Positions 55,275-63,462 of a stretch of DNA of 64,000 nucleotides are shown here, piece after piece. Made by a program: the position numbers and the translations under genes. Source of the stretch: Bacteroidales bacterium. Lineage in GTDB: Bacteria; Bacteroidota; Bacteroidia; Bacteroidales; JAGOPY01. Position 1 is the first letter of the stretch, and the number at the start of each line of letters is the position of its first letter. The stretch lies in NCBI GenBank assembly GCA_023229505.1, contig JALNZD010000006.1:62001-126000 (forward strand), given 5' to 3'. The notes under the pieces are model-generated. The model had not been told where the DNA came from. It did not search any database and saw only the letters and a program-made list of their open reading frames with translations.

Positions 55275-55303
55275 CATTTCGTATTTCGCAAAATTACGAA
55301 ATG
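55275..55303. promoter_or_regulatory. Putative ArsR-type operator overlapping the arsC promoter
   Basis: Perfect 9-bp inverted repeat CATTTCGTA/TACGAAATG with an 11-bp spacer that holds another ATTTCG half site and the -7 element CAAAATTA (TAATTTTG on the minus strand, 55289-55296). It lies 8-36 bp upstream of arsC. No arsR gene is in view. ArsR binding is inferred. Confidence 0.5.
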
Positions 55304-55314
55304 TTTTATTAGTA

Positions 55315-55333
55315 ACAGGGTTTCCAACCCTGT
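55315..55333. repeat. Short perfect palindrome ACAGGGTTTCCAACCCTGT
   Basis: 8-bp stem and 3-nt loop between the thiolase stop and the arsC start. There is no U-run. A similar sequence (CAGGGTTTCCAACCCCTT) is at about 45220. Confidence 0.5.
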
Positions 55334-55342
55334 CAGGACTTC

Positions 55343-56587
55343 TTACCCTCTCTTATAAACGATCGCCACCACTGTCACATCATCCCCACCCATGTTGATA
55401 GATAACCCATAAGGCTTTGCAGGATTAAGCGGGATCTGCGCTGTGCCGGCTTTACCGGTCAGCTGTTCCCACAAAGTGACAGCCATGTGAACACCGGTGC
55501 CACCCGTAGGATGACCCCAACCGATCAGGCCGCCAGTGGTATTCATCGGGATCATGCCATTGCGGGCAGTGTTACCTTCCGCAACAAACTGTGCACCTTT
55601 TCCCTTTTCAGCGAACCCCAGTGCTTCAGTTGCCAGAACGCCTGCTATGGAGAAACAGTCGTGCGTCTCGATCGTCCCCAGGTCGTGGATGGTGATTCCG
55701 GCATCTGCAAGTGCGGTCATAGCAGCGTTCTTTATTGTGATGACTTCCGTCAGGTCCGGTGGATCCTCTGTTATGTTTCTGACTTTATGGGCCCAGGCCA
55801 CGATCTCTACCGCTTCGCTTTTAGGGATCCCGCAGCGCTTCAGTCCTTCTTCCGAGCAGACAACTATGGCCGAAGCCCCGTCAGATACCTTTGAACAATC
55901 AAGCACATTCAGGTTGTCCACAAAACCGGCTCCGTTGGGCTTCATCTTTTGATAGAGCGCTTCAAGATCCTCCGTCTTGTTCCCGAATTCCTGCGCTGTC
56001 GGACAGAGACGTGCGTTTTCTATAGCATTGCGGAACCACCGCCCCATCCCTTTACGGGCGTAATCCATGCCATATTTCTCATAATAGGCCCCGGCGCGGT
56101 CGCTGAACTGGCCAGGGAAGAAATAAGCATGCCCGTTCTTGCGTTTCTGGAACCACCCCGCTCCCGCCAGGATGTCGGCCCCATAAATGGCTTTCACCGT
56201 ATTCTGAACTTCAATGCCCAATGTCAGCGAAACATCTGCCGTCCCTGCAAGAACATTCTTTATGCTCGTTACCAATGCCAACCCACCGGATGCACAGGCG
56301 CCTTCAACACGTATCGCGGATTTGAACTGCAGTTCCGGATCTGCCATCGGGAAAAACCCGCCCAGGTGGGCCTGCTTGTTGAACCGTGAAGCCATGAAAT
56401 TGCCCACTACGCATTCATCCACGTTCTTAGCACCCCCGATCTGCTTTAATGTCCCCTGAGCCGCATCTTTAAAATAATGTTCGATACCAGGCCGTGCCTT
56501 TTTGGGATTGAACTCACTGCGGCCCGTACCCATGGAAATGGTGTTGTACCCGGCTGCCATGTAAATTTTTTTGTGAGGTTTGCTCAT
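55343..56587 (-). CDS. Thiolase family protein (acetyl-CoA acetyltransferase type)
   Basis: 414 aa. Active Cys in VEGACASGGLALVT, a HDCFSIAGVLATEALGF motif and GWGHPTGGTGVHMAV near the end match thiolases of the SCP2/acyltransferase-like branch. Such enzymes cleave or make 3-ketoacyl-CoA. It follows 3-hydroxyacyl-CoA dehydrogenase and enoyl-CoA hydratase genes on the same strand, fitting a beta-oxidation-like or CoA-thioester degradation set. Confidence 0.87.
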   Translation of the reverse strand: MSKPHKKIYMAAGYNTISMGTGRSEFNPKKARPGIEHYFKDAAQGTLKQIGGAKNVDECVVGNFMASRFNKQAHLGGFFPMADPELQFKSAIRVEGACASGGLALVTSIKNVLAGTADVSLTLGIEVQNTVKAIYGADILAGAGWFQKRKNGHAYFFPGQFSDRAGAYYEKYGMDYARKGMGRWFRNAIENARLCPTAQEFGNKTEDLEALYQKMKPNGAGFVDNLNVLDCSKVSDGASAIVVCSEEGLKRCGIPKSEAVEIVAWAHKVRNITEDPPDLTEVITIKNAAMTALADAGITIHDLGTIETHDCFSIAGVLATEALGFAEKGKGAQFVAEGNTARNGMIPMNTTGGLIGWGHPTGGTGVHMAVTLWEQLTGKAGTAQIPLNPAKPYGLSINMGGDDVTVVAIVYKRG

Positions 56588-56599
56588 ATTGAGAAAATG

Positions 56600-56620
56600 T
56601 TATTGGTTATTGGTTATTGG
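56600..56620. repeat. 7-bp tandem array (TTATTGG x3)
   Basis: Three perfect units directly after the start of the thiolase gene, in the gap to the dehydrogenase gene. Confidence 0.7.
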
Positions 56621-56626
56621 TAAATT

Positions 56627-56675
56627 GCCGACCGCCGACCGCCGACCGCCGACCGCCGACCGCCGACCGCCGACT
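56627..56675. repeat. 7-bp tandem array (GCCGACC, seven units)
   Basis: Six perfect GCCGACC units and a GCCGACT, 49 bp, 6 bp after the TTATTGG array and 3 bp from the stop of the dehydrogenase gene. Confidence 0.9.
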
Positions 56676-56678
56676 GAT

Positions 56679-58013
56679 CTAAAAGTACTCATTCACCGGC
56701 CCATAGGCATGGAAGAAACCGGTTAGCAACACGGTGTTCACATCTTCTGCCGAATGGGCCACCTTATCGGCTACAAGCTTTTTCCCGATCGCATCCGATT
56801 TCCGGCCATACTCCACGGCAAGCTTAGCTCCAACGGTATCCATTGATTTAATATCACCGAAGATCTTTCCGAAAACCTGGTCTTTGTCCTTTACCTTAAC
56901 AGCTGCTTTCCAGGGAATAAGGGATGCCGGTACAGGGCCGAGCACCTTGTCGCATTTATCTTTTAAATCATTGATATTCATATAGGATTTGTCAGAAGGA
57001 TTAAATATCGCCACCGGCTTTCCTTTATCATATTTCAGAAAACCGTCTTTTTGTGATCCGTCTGAATATTGTCCTCCTTTTACACCCAGCCCGATCAACT
57101 TATCTAGCAAATCACTGTGCAGGTCTTCATCCGGCAGGAAGGGGTTCATCACATTCATGATGAAAGATACTACATCGATCCCCACATAGTCGATCAATTG
57201 GAAGATGCCCATCGGCCGGATCAGAAACTCCTGCGTCACTTTATTCACCGAATAAACGGCTTCAGGAAAAGTCATTTCCCCGGCCAGCTTTTCAACGGTT
57301 TTGATGCCATGCAGTGCGTCGCGCATGAAGTGGCCGTTGCCGATGAACCCCGCAAAGTCGTTCGCGGGGACTACAACCTTGCCGAGGTTTTTGGCATACT
57401 CCTTTGCAAATCCGATCATCTCCGGATTAGTCTTATCCGTAACGATCAGTTCAACGAGTTTCTGGACAGCCGGGGGATTGTAGAAATGGAAGCCAAGGAC
57501 ACGGCCTCCGAGTTTAGCCTCTTCATCAATAAGATGGATTGGAACGGATGACGTGTTCGTGAAGAACCAAGGTTTTTCCGGGTTGTTCTGGTCGATCCGG
57601 GACAGCAGTTTAACTTTCAGGGCGCGGCTCTCACTGACCGCTTCAAAGACCAGCCCTGAATCATAGGCCGATTCCACCCGGGTAGTGGGGCGGACGATGT
57701 TCATCACATCGAAAATGTACTGGTTGATGATCTCCTCGTTCTCGATGAGATCCAGCCGGTCAGCATAAGCCTTACGCAGGGCAATGGCTTTTTTCTCCGC
57801 TATTTTCTGTACCTGGCTTCGCATATAAAGCATCAGGCCGGCCAATCCTTCCTTAGAGACATCCATGGCATTCAGCACGAAAGCTTTTCCTTTGTTTTCG
57901 GGTTTCAGGCTAAGATCGGCCATTTCCACAGCCGTGAGTAGCAGGATGCCGCTTCCCATTTTTCCAGCCGCCCCAAGGACGGTAACGTTCTGTAATTTAT
58001 CGGAATAAACCAT
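56679..58013 (-). CDS. 3-hydroxyacyl-CoA dehydrogenase family protein
   Basis: 444 aa. Rossmann VTVLGAAGKMGSGILLL at the start, a middle GFHFYNPPAVQKLVELI motif carrying the catalytic His, and a C-terminal dimerisation half. It acts on 3-hydroxyacyl-CoA thioesters with NAD. It is between the enoyl-CoA hydratase gene (34 bp upstream) and the thiolase gene, with 7-bp arrays in both gaps. Confidence 0.88.
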   Translation of the reverse strand: MVYSDKLQNVTVLGAAGKMGSGILLLTAVEMADLSLKPENKGKAFVLNAMDVSKEGLAGLMLYMRSQVQKIAEKKAIALRKAYADRLDLIENEEIINQYIFDVMNIVRPTTRVESAYDSGLVFEAVSESRALKVKLLSRIDQNNPEKPWFFTNTSSVPIHLIDEEAKLGGRVLGFHFYNPPAVQKLVELIVTDKTNPEMIGFAKEYAKNLGKVVVPANDFAGFIGNGHFMRDALHGIKTVEKLAGEMTFPEAVYSVNKVTQEFLIRPMGIFQLIDYVGIDVVSFIMNVMNPFLPDEDLHSDLLDKLIGLGVKGGQYSDGSQKDGFLKYDKGKPVAIFNPSDKSYMNINDLKDKCDKVLGPVPASLIPWKAAVKVKDKDQVFGKIFGDIKSMDTVGAKLAVEYGRKSDAIGKKLVADKVAHSAEDVNTVLLTGFFHAYGPVNEYF

Positions 58014-58018
58014 ATAAA

Positions 58019-58049
58019 TTTTGAATTTTGAATTTTGAACTTTGAACTT
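58019..58049. repeat. 7-bp tandem array (TTTTGAA type)
   Basis: Units TTTTGAA x3 and CTTTGAA, in phase, in the gap between the hydratase and the dehydrogenase genes, reaching the hydratase stop codon. Confidence 0.8.
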
Positions 58050-58815
58050 AAAATTTAGGTGGCCTTTTCTCCAGGAATGCCCTCATCCCTTCTTCGCCTT
58101 CAGCTTTGAACTGCGTGCCAAAGAATTCCGCTTCCAGGTTGCAGCCATCTTCGAAATGCATCATCCGCCCTGCACGGGTCACGTATTTAACTTTTTTCAC
58201 GGCTTGCGGACCCTTCGATGCAATAACCTTAGCGATCCGTACGGTTTCTTCCATCAGTTGTTCAGGTTCCACAACCTTTTGCACCAGGCCAATACGGAGT
58301 GCTTCATCGGCAGTGACCATCTCCCCGCTCATGAGCAGAAATAATGCATCGCCAAGACCTGTGAGCCTTGGTAAGCGCTGCGTGCCGGCATAGCCAGGGA
58401 TCATGCCCAGGGAAACTTCAGGCTGGCCGAATTTAGCCTTACTGCCGGCAATCCGGAAGTCACACCCCATGGCCAATTCCAGCCCGCCTCCCAGCGCAAA
58501 ACCGTTAATTGCCGCGATTACCGGGATCTCCATCTTCTCCAGGCTGCGGAATGTTTTCTGACCGGTTTTCGAAAAAGCGATTCCCTGCTCCGGCGTCATA
58601 TCCACCATCTCAGCGATATCTGCACCGGCCACAAAGGCTTTTCCTTCCCCGGTAATGATCATTACCCTGATTTCGGGCATGCCGGAAACCTGTTTGATCA
58701 TGGCATCCATTTCCAGAAAAAATCGGGTATTAAGTGCATTAAGTGCTTGTGGGCGGTTGACGGTTACAATGGCAATATTCTCATCGACAGTCAATTTCAG
58801 AATCTCATAATCCAT
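58048..58815 (-). CDS. Enoyl-CoA hydratase/isomerase family protein
   Basis: 255 aa crotonase. AFVAGADIAEM and GFALGGGLELAMGCDF line the oxyanion hole and hold one catalytic Glu; the second is in FGQPEVSLGMIPGYAGTQRL. Both are intact, so an active hydratase is expected. First gene of the minus-strand CoA operon, with a -7 element upstream. Confidence 0.92.
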   Translation of the reverse strand: MDYEILKLTVDENIAIVTVNRPQALNALNTRFFLEMDAMIKQVSGMPEIRVMIITGEGKAFVAGADIAEMVDMTPEQGIAFSKTGQKTFRSLEKMEIPVIAAINGFALGGGLELAMGCDFRIAGSKAKFGQPEVSLGMIPGYAGTQRLPRLTGLGDALFLLMSGEMVTADEALRIGLVQKVVEPEQLMEETVRIAKVIASKGPQAVKKVKYVTRAGRMMHFEDGCNLEAEFFGTQFKAEGEEGMRAFLEKRPPKF

Positions 58816-58843
58816 AAGGCAGGAGTTATTGTTAATGGATTCA

Positions 58844-58851
58844 CAAATGTA
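58844..58851 (-). promoter_or_regulatory. TAnnTTTG -7 element for the CoA operon
   Basis: TACATTTG on the minus strand, about 29 bp before the hydratase start at 58815. Confidence 0.5.
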
Positions 58852-58867
58852 GGAAAAAATTTGAATG

Positions 58868-58902
58868 AGAAGTCAGAAGTCAGAAGTCAGAAGTCAGAAG
58901 AA
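58868..58902. repeat. 7-bp tandem array (AGAAGTC, four and a half units)
   Basis: Perfect AGAAGTC units in phase in the 504-bp gap 58816-59319. Confidence 0.85.
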
Positions 58903-58996
58903 ATATTCCAAATTCCAAGCTTCCATGCCTCCATGCTTCCCTGCCCCTCTCATCAATATCTTAACAATTTTTAAGACTAATATGATGAAAATTGCA

Positions 58997-59004
58997 TATC
59001 TTTG
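58997..59004 (+). promoter_or_regulatory. TAnnTTTG -7 promoter element
   Basis: TATCTTTG, exact consensus, 20 bp before the small gene at 59024; it may also serve the TonB-receptor gene downstream. Confidence 0.55.
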
Positions 59005-59023
59005 CATAACAGATGTTAAAATA

Positions 59024-59149
59024 ATGCGGAACATCCGGAAAATAGGGTCAATTTTATTAGTTTCCCTGCTGATCGCAGCAACAGGCGGCTATCCAATTTG
59101 CCGCCGCCTGATTCAGGGAGGCAGATACTGGTGGCTCATCACCAGCTAA
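59024..59149 (+). CDS. Small putative secreted protein (41 aa), possibly truncated
   Basis: Starts MRNIRKIGSILLVSLLIAAT, a signal-peptide-like stretch, then Gly-Gly-Tyr-Pro-Ile-Cys. The family is unrecognised. Small Cys-containing signal-peptide proteins are often found in front of TonB receptors in Bacteroidota, so it may be a shortened relative (inference). It has a good promoter element at 58997. Confidence 0.35.
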   Translation: MRNIRKIGSILLVSLLIAATGGYPICRRLIQGGRYWWLITS

Positions 59150-59185
59150 AGATTGCCCCCTCACTGGTTTAATTCAATTTGCATT

Positions 59186-59282
59186 CTTTGCGGTACTTTG
59201 CGTATCCTTTGCGTGACTTTGCGTCATAACTCACTAAAATAGTGACACGAAGTTTCACAAAGTAGCACAAAGGACCACAAAG
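59186..59282. repeat. Imperfect inverted repeat with CTTTG-type motif
   Basis: Left arm of CTTTGCG units spaced 10-11 bp (59186-59225) and a right arm of CACAAAG units (59244-59282), centred on a small TCACTAAAATAGTGA hairpin. It lies between the small gene and the TonB receptor, about 40 bp before its start. Confidence 0.7.
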
Positions 59283-59319
59283 TTTTATTTTATTTCTTAA
59301 GGAATAAACAAGCATAAAA

Positions 59320-61545
59320 ATGAAGATAATAAAATATCCCCTCATATTCCTGCTTTTCCTGGCCAGCACTTCAGCCTACAGCCAGAAAATCCAGGGCTAC
59401 GTCTATGAACTTGACGGGGAGCAAAAAAAAATGCCCCTCACCGGCGCAAACGTTTTCTGGGCAGGGACAACAATTGGCACCGCCACCGATCCAAACGGCT
59501 ATTTCGAACTGAAACGCCCAAAAGATAAGACTCCCGGCCTGGTTGTGAGCTTCATCGGCTTTCGCAGTGATACCGTTAGCCTTTCACCGGATCAGCAAAA
59601 AATTGAGCTCGTACTGAATGAGAATAAAACCCTGGAGGAAGTGGAGATTTACGATCGCTTACCTGGCGCCCATATCTCCCGCACCGACATGATCGCTACC
59701 CAGCAGATAACTCTCGGGGAACTGAAGAAAGCCGCCTGCTGCAACCTGTCGGAGAGTTTCGAGACTAACGCTTCAGTCGATGTCAATTACAGTGATGCCA
59801 TCACCGGGGCCAAGCAGATCAAACTGCTCGGCCTGGCCGGAAAATACAGCCAGTTGCAAACGGAAAATATCCCCAACCTTCAGGGATTGGCAACTTCCTA
59901 CGGATTATCTTATGTCCCTGGGTCATGGATGGAATCGATCCAGGTGTCAAAAGGCACCTCTTCGGTGAAGAACGGCTTTGAATCGATTACCGGGCAGATC
60001 AATGTGGAATATAAGAAACCTGACAACAAAGAGAAACTCTATCTCAACTTTTTCGGTAACCAGGCCGGCCGGCTCGAGGCTAATATCAATAGCTCCATCC
60101 GGGTTAGCCCACTGTGGGGAACTGCAGTTTTCGGCCATGTTTCCAACCAGTCGACCCACATCGATCACAACAACGACTCGTTCCTCGACGATCCGTTGTT
60201 CACGCAGGTAAACCTCTTCAACAGGTGGAATTACAATTCCGATAAGATGGAAGGCCAGTTTGGAGTGAAGTTCCTGACGGAAGAAAGAAAAGGAGGACAG
60301 GCGGGATATTATACATCCAATGAACCGGCAGCTCAGGATTTCTATGGAACGGAAGTAAAGACCAACCGCCTGGAAGTTTTCAGCAAAACGGGTTTCTTCC
60401 TGAACCGTCCGCAAACGAGCATCGGATGGATCAATTCATACATCTACCATGATATGAATTCTTTCTTCGGGCTCAACACATATGCGGGCACACAGCATCA
60501 TTATTACAGCAACCTGATGTTTCAGACTTATATCAGCAGTACCGACCATACTATCACCACAGGGTTGAGTTACAAGATGGATAATTACAACGAAATGCTG
60601 AACGATTCTGCTTTCCGGAGAACGGAACATGTGCCGGGGGCCTTTTTCGAATACTCATGGGTCATTCCGGACAAGTTCACGCTGCTGGCCGGCATCCGGG
60701 GGGATTATGACAACCTTTACGGTTTTTTCTTCACACCGAGGCTCCATCTTAAATACAATATCACAAAAAAAACGGTCATGAGAGTTTCGGCAGGCAGAGG
60801 ATCCCGCACGGCTAACGTGGTTGCTGAAAACCTCTCCCTGCTCACCACTGCCAGACGGTTTGAATTTACAGAAAAGCTCAGGATGGAACAGGCCTGGAAT
60901 TACGGTTTAAACATTACCCAGTACGTTGATATCCTGGGAAAGGAATTGTCGGTCAATGCCGAGGTTTACCGGACTGATTTCATCAACCAGGTGATTGTTG
61001 ACAAGGAGCAGAACCTCAACCAGATCCTGGTCTATAACCTTGATGGAAGATCGTATGCAAATACATACCAGGTGGAACTTAAATATGAGTTCATTCCAAG
61101 GATGGATATTACTGCCGCCTTCCGGTACAATGATGTTAAAATGACCATCAACCGGGTGCTGATGCGCGAGCCAATGGTGAATAAGTATAAAGGGCTTTTC
61201 TCTGTTTCCTATGCTACCAACCTGAAGAAATGGCAGTTCGATGTAACGGCCCAGTTCAACGGGTCTGCCCGTATCCCTTCTACAGAACTCCTACCGGAGG
61301 AATACAAGATGCCGGCTAATTCACCGGATTATATTATCCTTAATGCCCAGGTCACCAAATTCTTCAAGCGCTGGGAGATTTACCTGGGCGGGGAGAACCT
61401 GACCAACTACACCCAGCACCATCCTATTATTGCCGCGGATGATCCTTTCGGACCCTATTTCGATGCATCGAACATATGGGGACCGATCAGCGGTATCAAG
61501 ATATATGCGGGGGTGAGGCTGTTGCTGAAATATGATAAACTTTAA
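59320..61545 (+). CDS. TonB-dependent receptor with carboxypeptidase-like N-terminal domain
   Basis: 741 aa. Signal peptide (MKIIKYPLIFLLFLASTSAYSQ), a CarboxypepD_reg-like domain (LTGANVFWAGTTIGTATDPN, residues ~25-105), a plug (SVDVNYSDAITGAKQIKLLG) and a long barrel ending in YAGVRLLLKYDKL. This arrangement is standard for Bacteroidota outer-membrane importers. The HMA protein and CDF-like protein that follow suggest a metal, perhaps copper (inference). Confidence 0.92.
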   Translation: MKIIKYPLIFLLFLASTSAYSQKIQGYVYELDGEQKKMPLTGANVFWAGTTIGTATDPNGYFELKRPKDKTPGLVVSFIGFRSDTVSLSPDQQKIELVLNENKTLEEVEIYDRLPGAHISRTDMIATQQITLGELKKAACCNLSESFETNASVDVNYSDAITGAKQIKLLGLAGKYSQLQTENIPNLQGLATSYGLSYVPGSWMESIQVSKGTSSVKNGFESITGQINVEYKKPDNKEKLYLNFFGNQAGRLEANINSSIRVSPLWGTAVFGHVSNQSTHIDHNNDSFLDDPLFTQVNLFNRWNYNSDKMEGQFGVKFLTEERKGGQAGYYTSNEPAAQDFYGTEVKTNRLEVFSKTGFFLNRPQTSIGWINSYIYHDMNSFFGLNTYAGTQHHYYSNLMFQTYISSTDHTITTGLSYKMDNYNEMLNDSAFRRTEHVPGAFFEYSWVIPDKFTLLAGIRGDYDNLYGFFFTPRLHLKYNITKKTVMRVSAGRGSRTANVVAENLSLLTTARRFEFTEKLRMEQAWNYGLNITQYVDILGKELSVNAEVYRTDFINQVIVDKEQNLNQILVYNLDGRSYANTYQVELKYEFIPRMDITAAFRYNDVKMTINRVLMREPMVNKYKGLFSVSYATNLKKWQFDVTAQFNGSARIPSTELLPEEYKMPANSPDYIILNAQVTKFFKRWEIYLGGENLTNYTQHHPIIAADDPFGPYFDASNIWGPISGIKIYAGVRLLLKYDKL

Positions 61546-61547
61546 AT

Positions 61548-61596
61548 AATTGAAAATTGAAAATTGAAAATTAAGCATTAAACATTAACATTAAAC
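61548..61596. repeat. 7-bp tandem array, seven units
   Basis: AATTGAA x3, AATTAAG, CATTAAA, CATTAAC, ATTAAAC, in phase, just behind the TonB-receptor stop codon. Confidence 0.85.
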
Positions 61597-61607
61597 ACTT
61601 AGTTATT

Positions 61608-61973
61608 ATGAAAAAGATCACTGTTTTATTTGCAGTCATGATGATGACAATTCTTCTGGGTGCCGGGAATCAGATCATGGCCCAGAAAAAGAAAAAAAAC
61701 TATGAGGAAGTGCAGATACAGACTTCTGCTGTGTGCGGCATGTGCAAAGATCGCATCGAACACGACCTCGCCTTTGAAAAGGGGATTAAAAGCGTTTCGC
61801 TGGACAACGAAACCAAGATCGTCACAGTGGGTTACAGCCCGAAAAAGACCAACCCGGACAAAATCCGGCTGGCAATCTCAAAGATCGGTTATGATGCCGA
61901 CGGTGTGGAAGCTGATCCCATAGCATACGAAAAACTGCCTGGGTGTTGCAAGAAAAGTAATAAAGCTCACTAA
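61608..61973 (+). CDS. Secreted heavy-metal-associated (HMA) domain protein
   Basis: 121 aa with a signal peptide (MKKITVLFAVMMMTILLGAG) and one HMA fold with SAVCGMCKDRIEHDL, whose CxxC binds Cu(I) or a similar ion (established for the family). A second CC lies near the C-terminus. It is in the same direction as the TonB receptor, 62 bp behind it, and 30 bp before the transporter gene, so a periplasmic metal-handling role is likely. Confidence 0.88.
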   Translation: MKKITVLFAVMMMTILLGAGNQIMAQKKKKNYEEVQIQTSAVCGMCKDRIEHDLAFEKGIKSVSLDNETKIVTVGYSPKKTNPDKIRLAISKIGYDADGVEADPIAYEKLPGCCKKSNKAH

Positions 61974-62003
61974 AATTGGTGTTGAAATTTTGACTTTATC
62001 ATC

Positions 62004-62612
62004 ATGACAGAAAAACTCTGGCAAAAGGCCATGCTCTTTGCGGTACTCACAATTGTGTTTAATATCGTCGAAGGAGTGGTTTCGATCTGGTTCGGTGTCT
62101 CCGATGACATGCTGACCTTGTCTGGGTTTGGGGTGGACAGCTTTATTGAGACGATATCCGCCGTGGGTGTTGCTGTGATGATCACCAGGATAAGGAATAA
62201 CCAGGATACAGATAAAATCCGCTTTGAAATCACAGCCCTGAAGATCACGGGATGGTGTTTTTATATCCTTGCCGTTATCCTGACTACTGGCGCGGTATTT
62301 AACCTGGTGCAAGGCCATAAACCGGAATCAACCTTAGCAGGAGTGATTATTTCACTGATCTCGATCGTATCCATGCTGGGCCTGATAGCTGCTAAAAAGA
62401 AACTCGGCAGGAAACTCAACTGCCAGCCGCTCATTGCCGATGCCAACTGCAACCTGGTGTGCGTTTATATGTCGGTAGTCCTGCTGGTTGCCAGCGGGGC
62501 CTTTGAATTGTTTGACCTGGGCTGGATCGATGCGGTGGGAACCGCCGGGATCATTTTTTTCTCTGTGAAAGAAGGAAGGGAATCGTTGGAGCAGGCAAAA
62601 GCATTAAAATAG
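62004..62612 (+). CDS. Cation-diffusion-facilitator-like membrane protein, without C-terminal domain
   Basis: 202 aa with five or six hydrophobic segments. Sequence such as LSGFGVDSFIETISA and CQPLIADANCNLVCVY resembles the CDF/cation-efflux family, but the ~80-residue cytoplasmic C-terminal domain of usual members (about 300 aa) is missing. It ends with a hydrophilic tail. Metal export together with the HMA protein is inferred. Confidence 0.78.
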   Translation: MTEKLWQKAMLFAVLTIVFNIVEGVVSIWFGVSDDMLTLSGFGVDSFIETISAVGVAVMITRIRNNQDTDKIRFEITALKITGWCFYILAVILTTGAVFNLVQGHKPESTLAGVIISLISIVSMLGLIAAKKKLGRKLNCQPLIADANCNLVCVYMSVVLLVASGAFELFDLGWIDAVGTAGIIFFSVKEGRESLEQAKALK

Positions 62613-62627
62613 GTTTAAGGATTAGGC

Positions 62628-62707
62628 GTTAGTCGTTATTGGTTATTAGTTAGTGGGTATTTATTAGTTGCCACTAACCATTAACCACTAACCATTAACC
62701 AATAACC
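62628..62707. repeat. 7-bp arrays forming an inverted repeat between convergent genes
   Basis: GTTATTG/GTTATTA/GTTAGTG units face ACTAACC/ATTAACC/AATAACC units, giving a possible large hairpin between the CDF-like gene and tsaB. It might act as a terminator. Confidence 0.7.
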
Positions 62708-62713
62708 TCAAAA

Positions 62714-63430
62714 TTATTTATTCAAGCCTTTTACTCTTGTTATTCCAGGTATAAAATCCTTTAGATAGTAGGGTTCAAAGTACACGACATCTTCGAATTC
62801 CGACCGGCTGAATTTTTCTTCCGCGAGGCTGACCATATATGAAGCGGATAGCTGGAAATCATTTATAAAACGAGCATGGGGATGATTACCAAGCATGGGA
62901 TTGCATTTTTCCGCACCATCTCCGAAAAACCATACCTGGTGTTGATCCAACTCAGCGGTGAAAGAGGATTCAATGATTATTTCGGCCCGGATATCCCTGA
63001 CAAGTTTCAGGTCCATGTCATATAATCCGTTGTAGACTTCCATCCTGCGGGCATCAATCATCGGGCAAAGCAAGGCCCCTGAAGGCAAAAACTCATCATA
63101 TTCTTTCAGTTGCTTAAGAATTCCGGTCGCCATCGATTGCAGCGTTCCCACAGCGATAAGCGGTTTGTCGATGGCATAGCAAATTCCTTTGGCGGTGGAT
63201 ACCCCGATCCGCAGGCCGGTGTAGGAACCGGGGCCCATGCTCACGGCAACGGCGTCCAGTGCGGAAAAAGGCATGCCGGCGATTTTCATGATCTCCTCAA
63301 TAAAAACAGTTATGGTTGATGAATGGCTGTTTTTCTCGCGGGTTTCACGGATTTGCAGAATGCTGCCATTGGCCGACAAAGCCACTGAACAAACCTGTGT
63401 AGCGGTTTCAATATTAAGAATGAAGGCCAT
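62714..63430 (-). CDS. tsaB: tRNA threonylcarbamoyladenosine biosynthesis protein TsaB
   Basis: 238 aa. NIETATQVCSVALSANG near the start, the EKNSHSSTITVFIEEIM stretch and the MGPGSYTGLRIGVSTAKG motif are diagnostic of TsaB, the partner of TsaD in making t6A37 on tRNAs. Length is normal. It ends a few bp from the inverted 7-bp arrays and follows the RND adaptor gene by about 32 bp on the same strand. Confidence 0.94.
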   Translation of the reverse strand: MAFILNIETATQVCSVALSANGSILQIRETREKNSHSSTITVFIEEIMKIAGMPFSALDAVAVSMGPGSYTGLRIGVSTAKGICYAIDKPLIAVGTLQSMATGILKQLKEYDEFLPSGALLCPMIDARRMEVYNGLYDMDLKLVRDIRAEIIIESSFTAELDQHQVWFFGDGAEKCNPMLGNHPHARFINDFQLSASYMVSLAEEKFSRSEFEDVVYFEPYYLKDFIPGITRVKGLNK

Positions 63431-63462
63431 CAGGAGGAATGTCTGGGATCAGGATGATTATG

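Noticed and set aside
56600..56675. TTATTGG/GCCGACC arrays as CRISPR or origin iterons
   Set aside because: Units are only 7 bp with no spacers, and no rep gene or replication-related gene is near; treated as heptad arrays.
58865..59149. A longer open frame starting upstream in the AGAAGTC array
   Set aside because: Its N-terminus is just translated repeat; the believable start is the ATG at 59024 after the promoter element.
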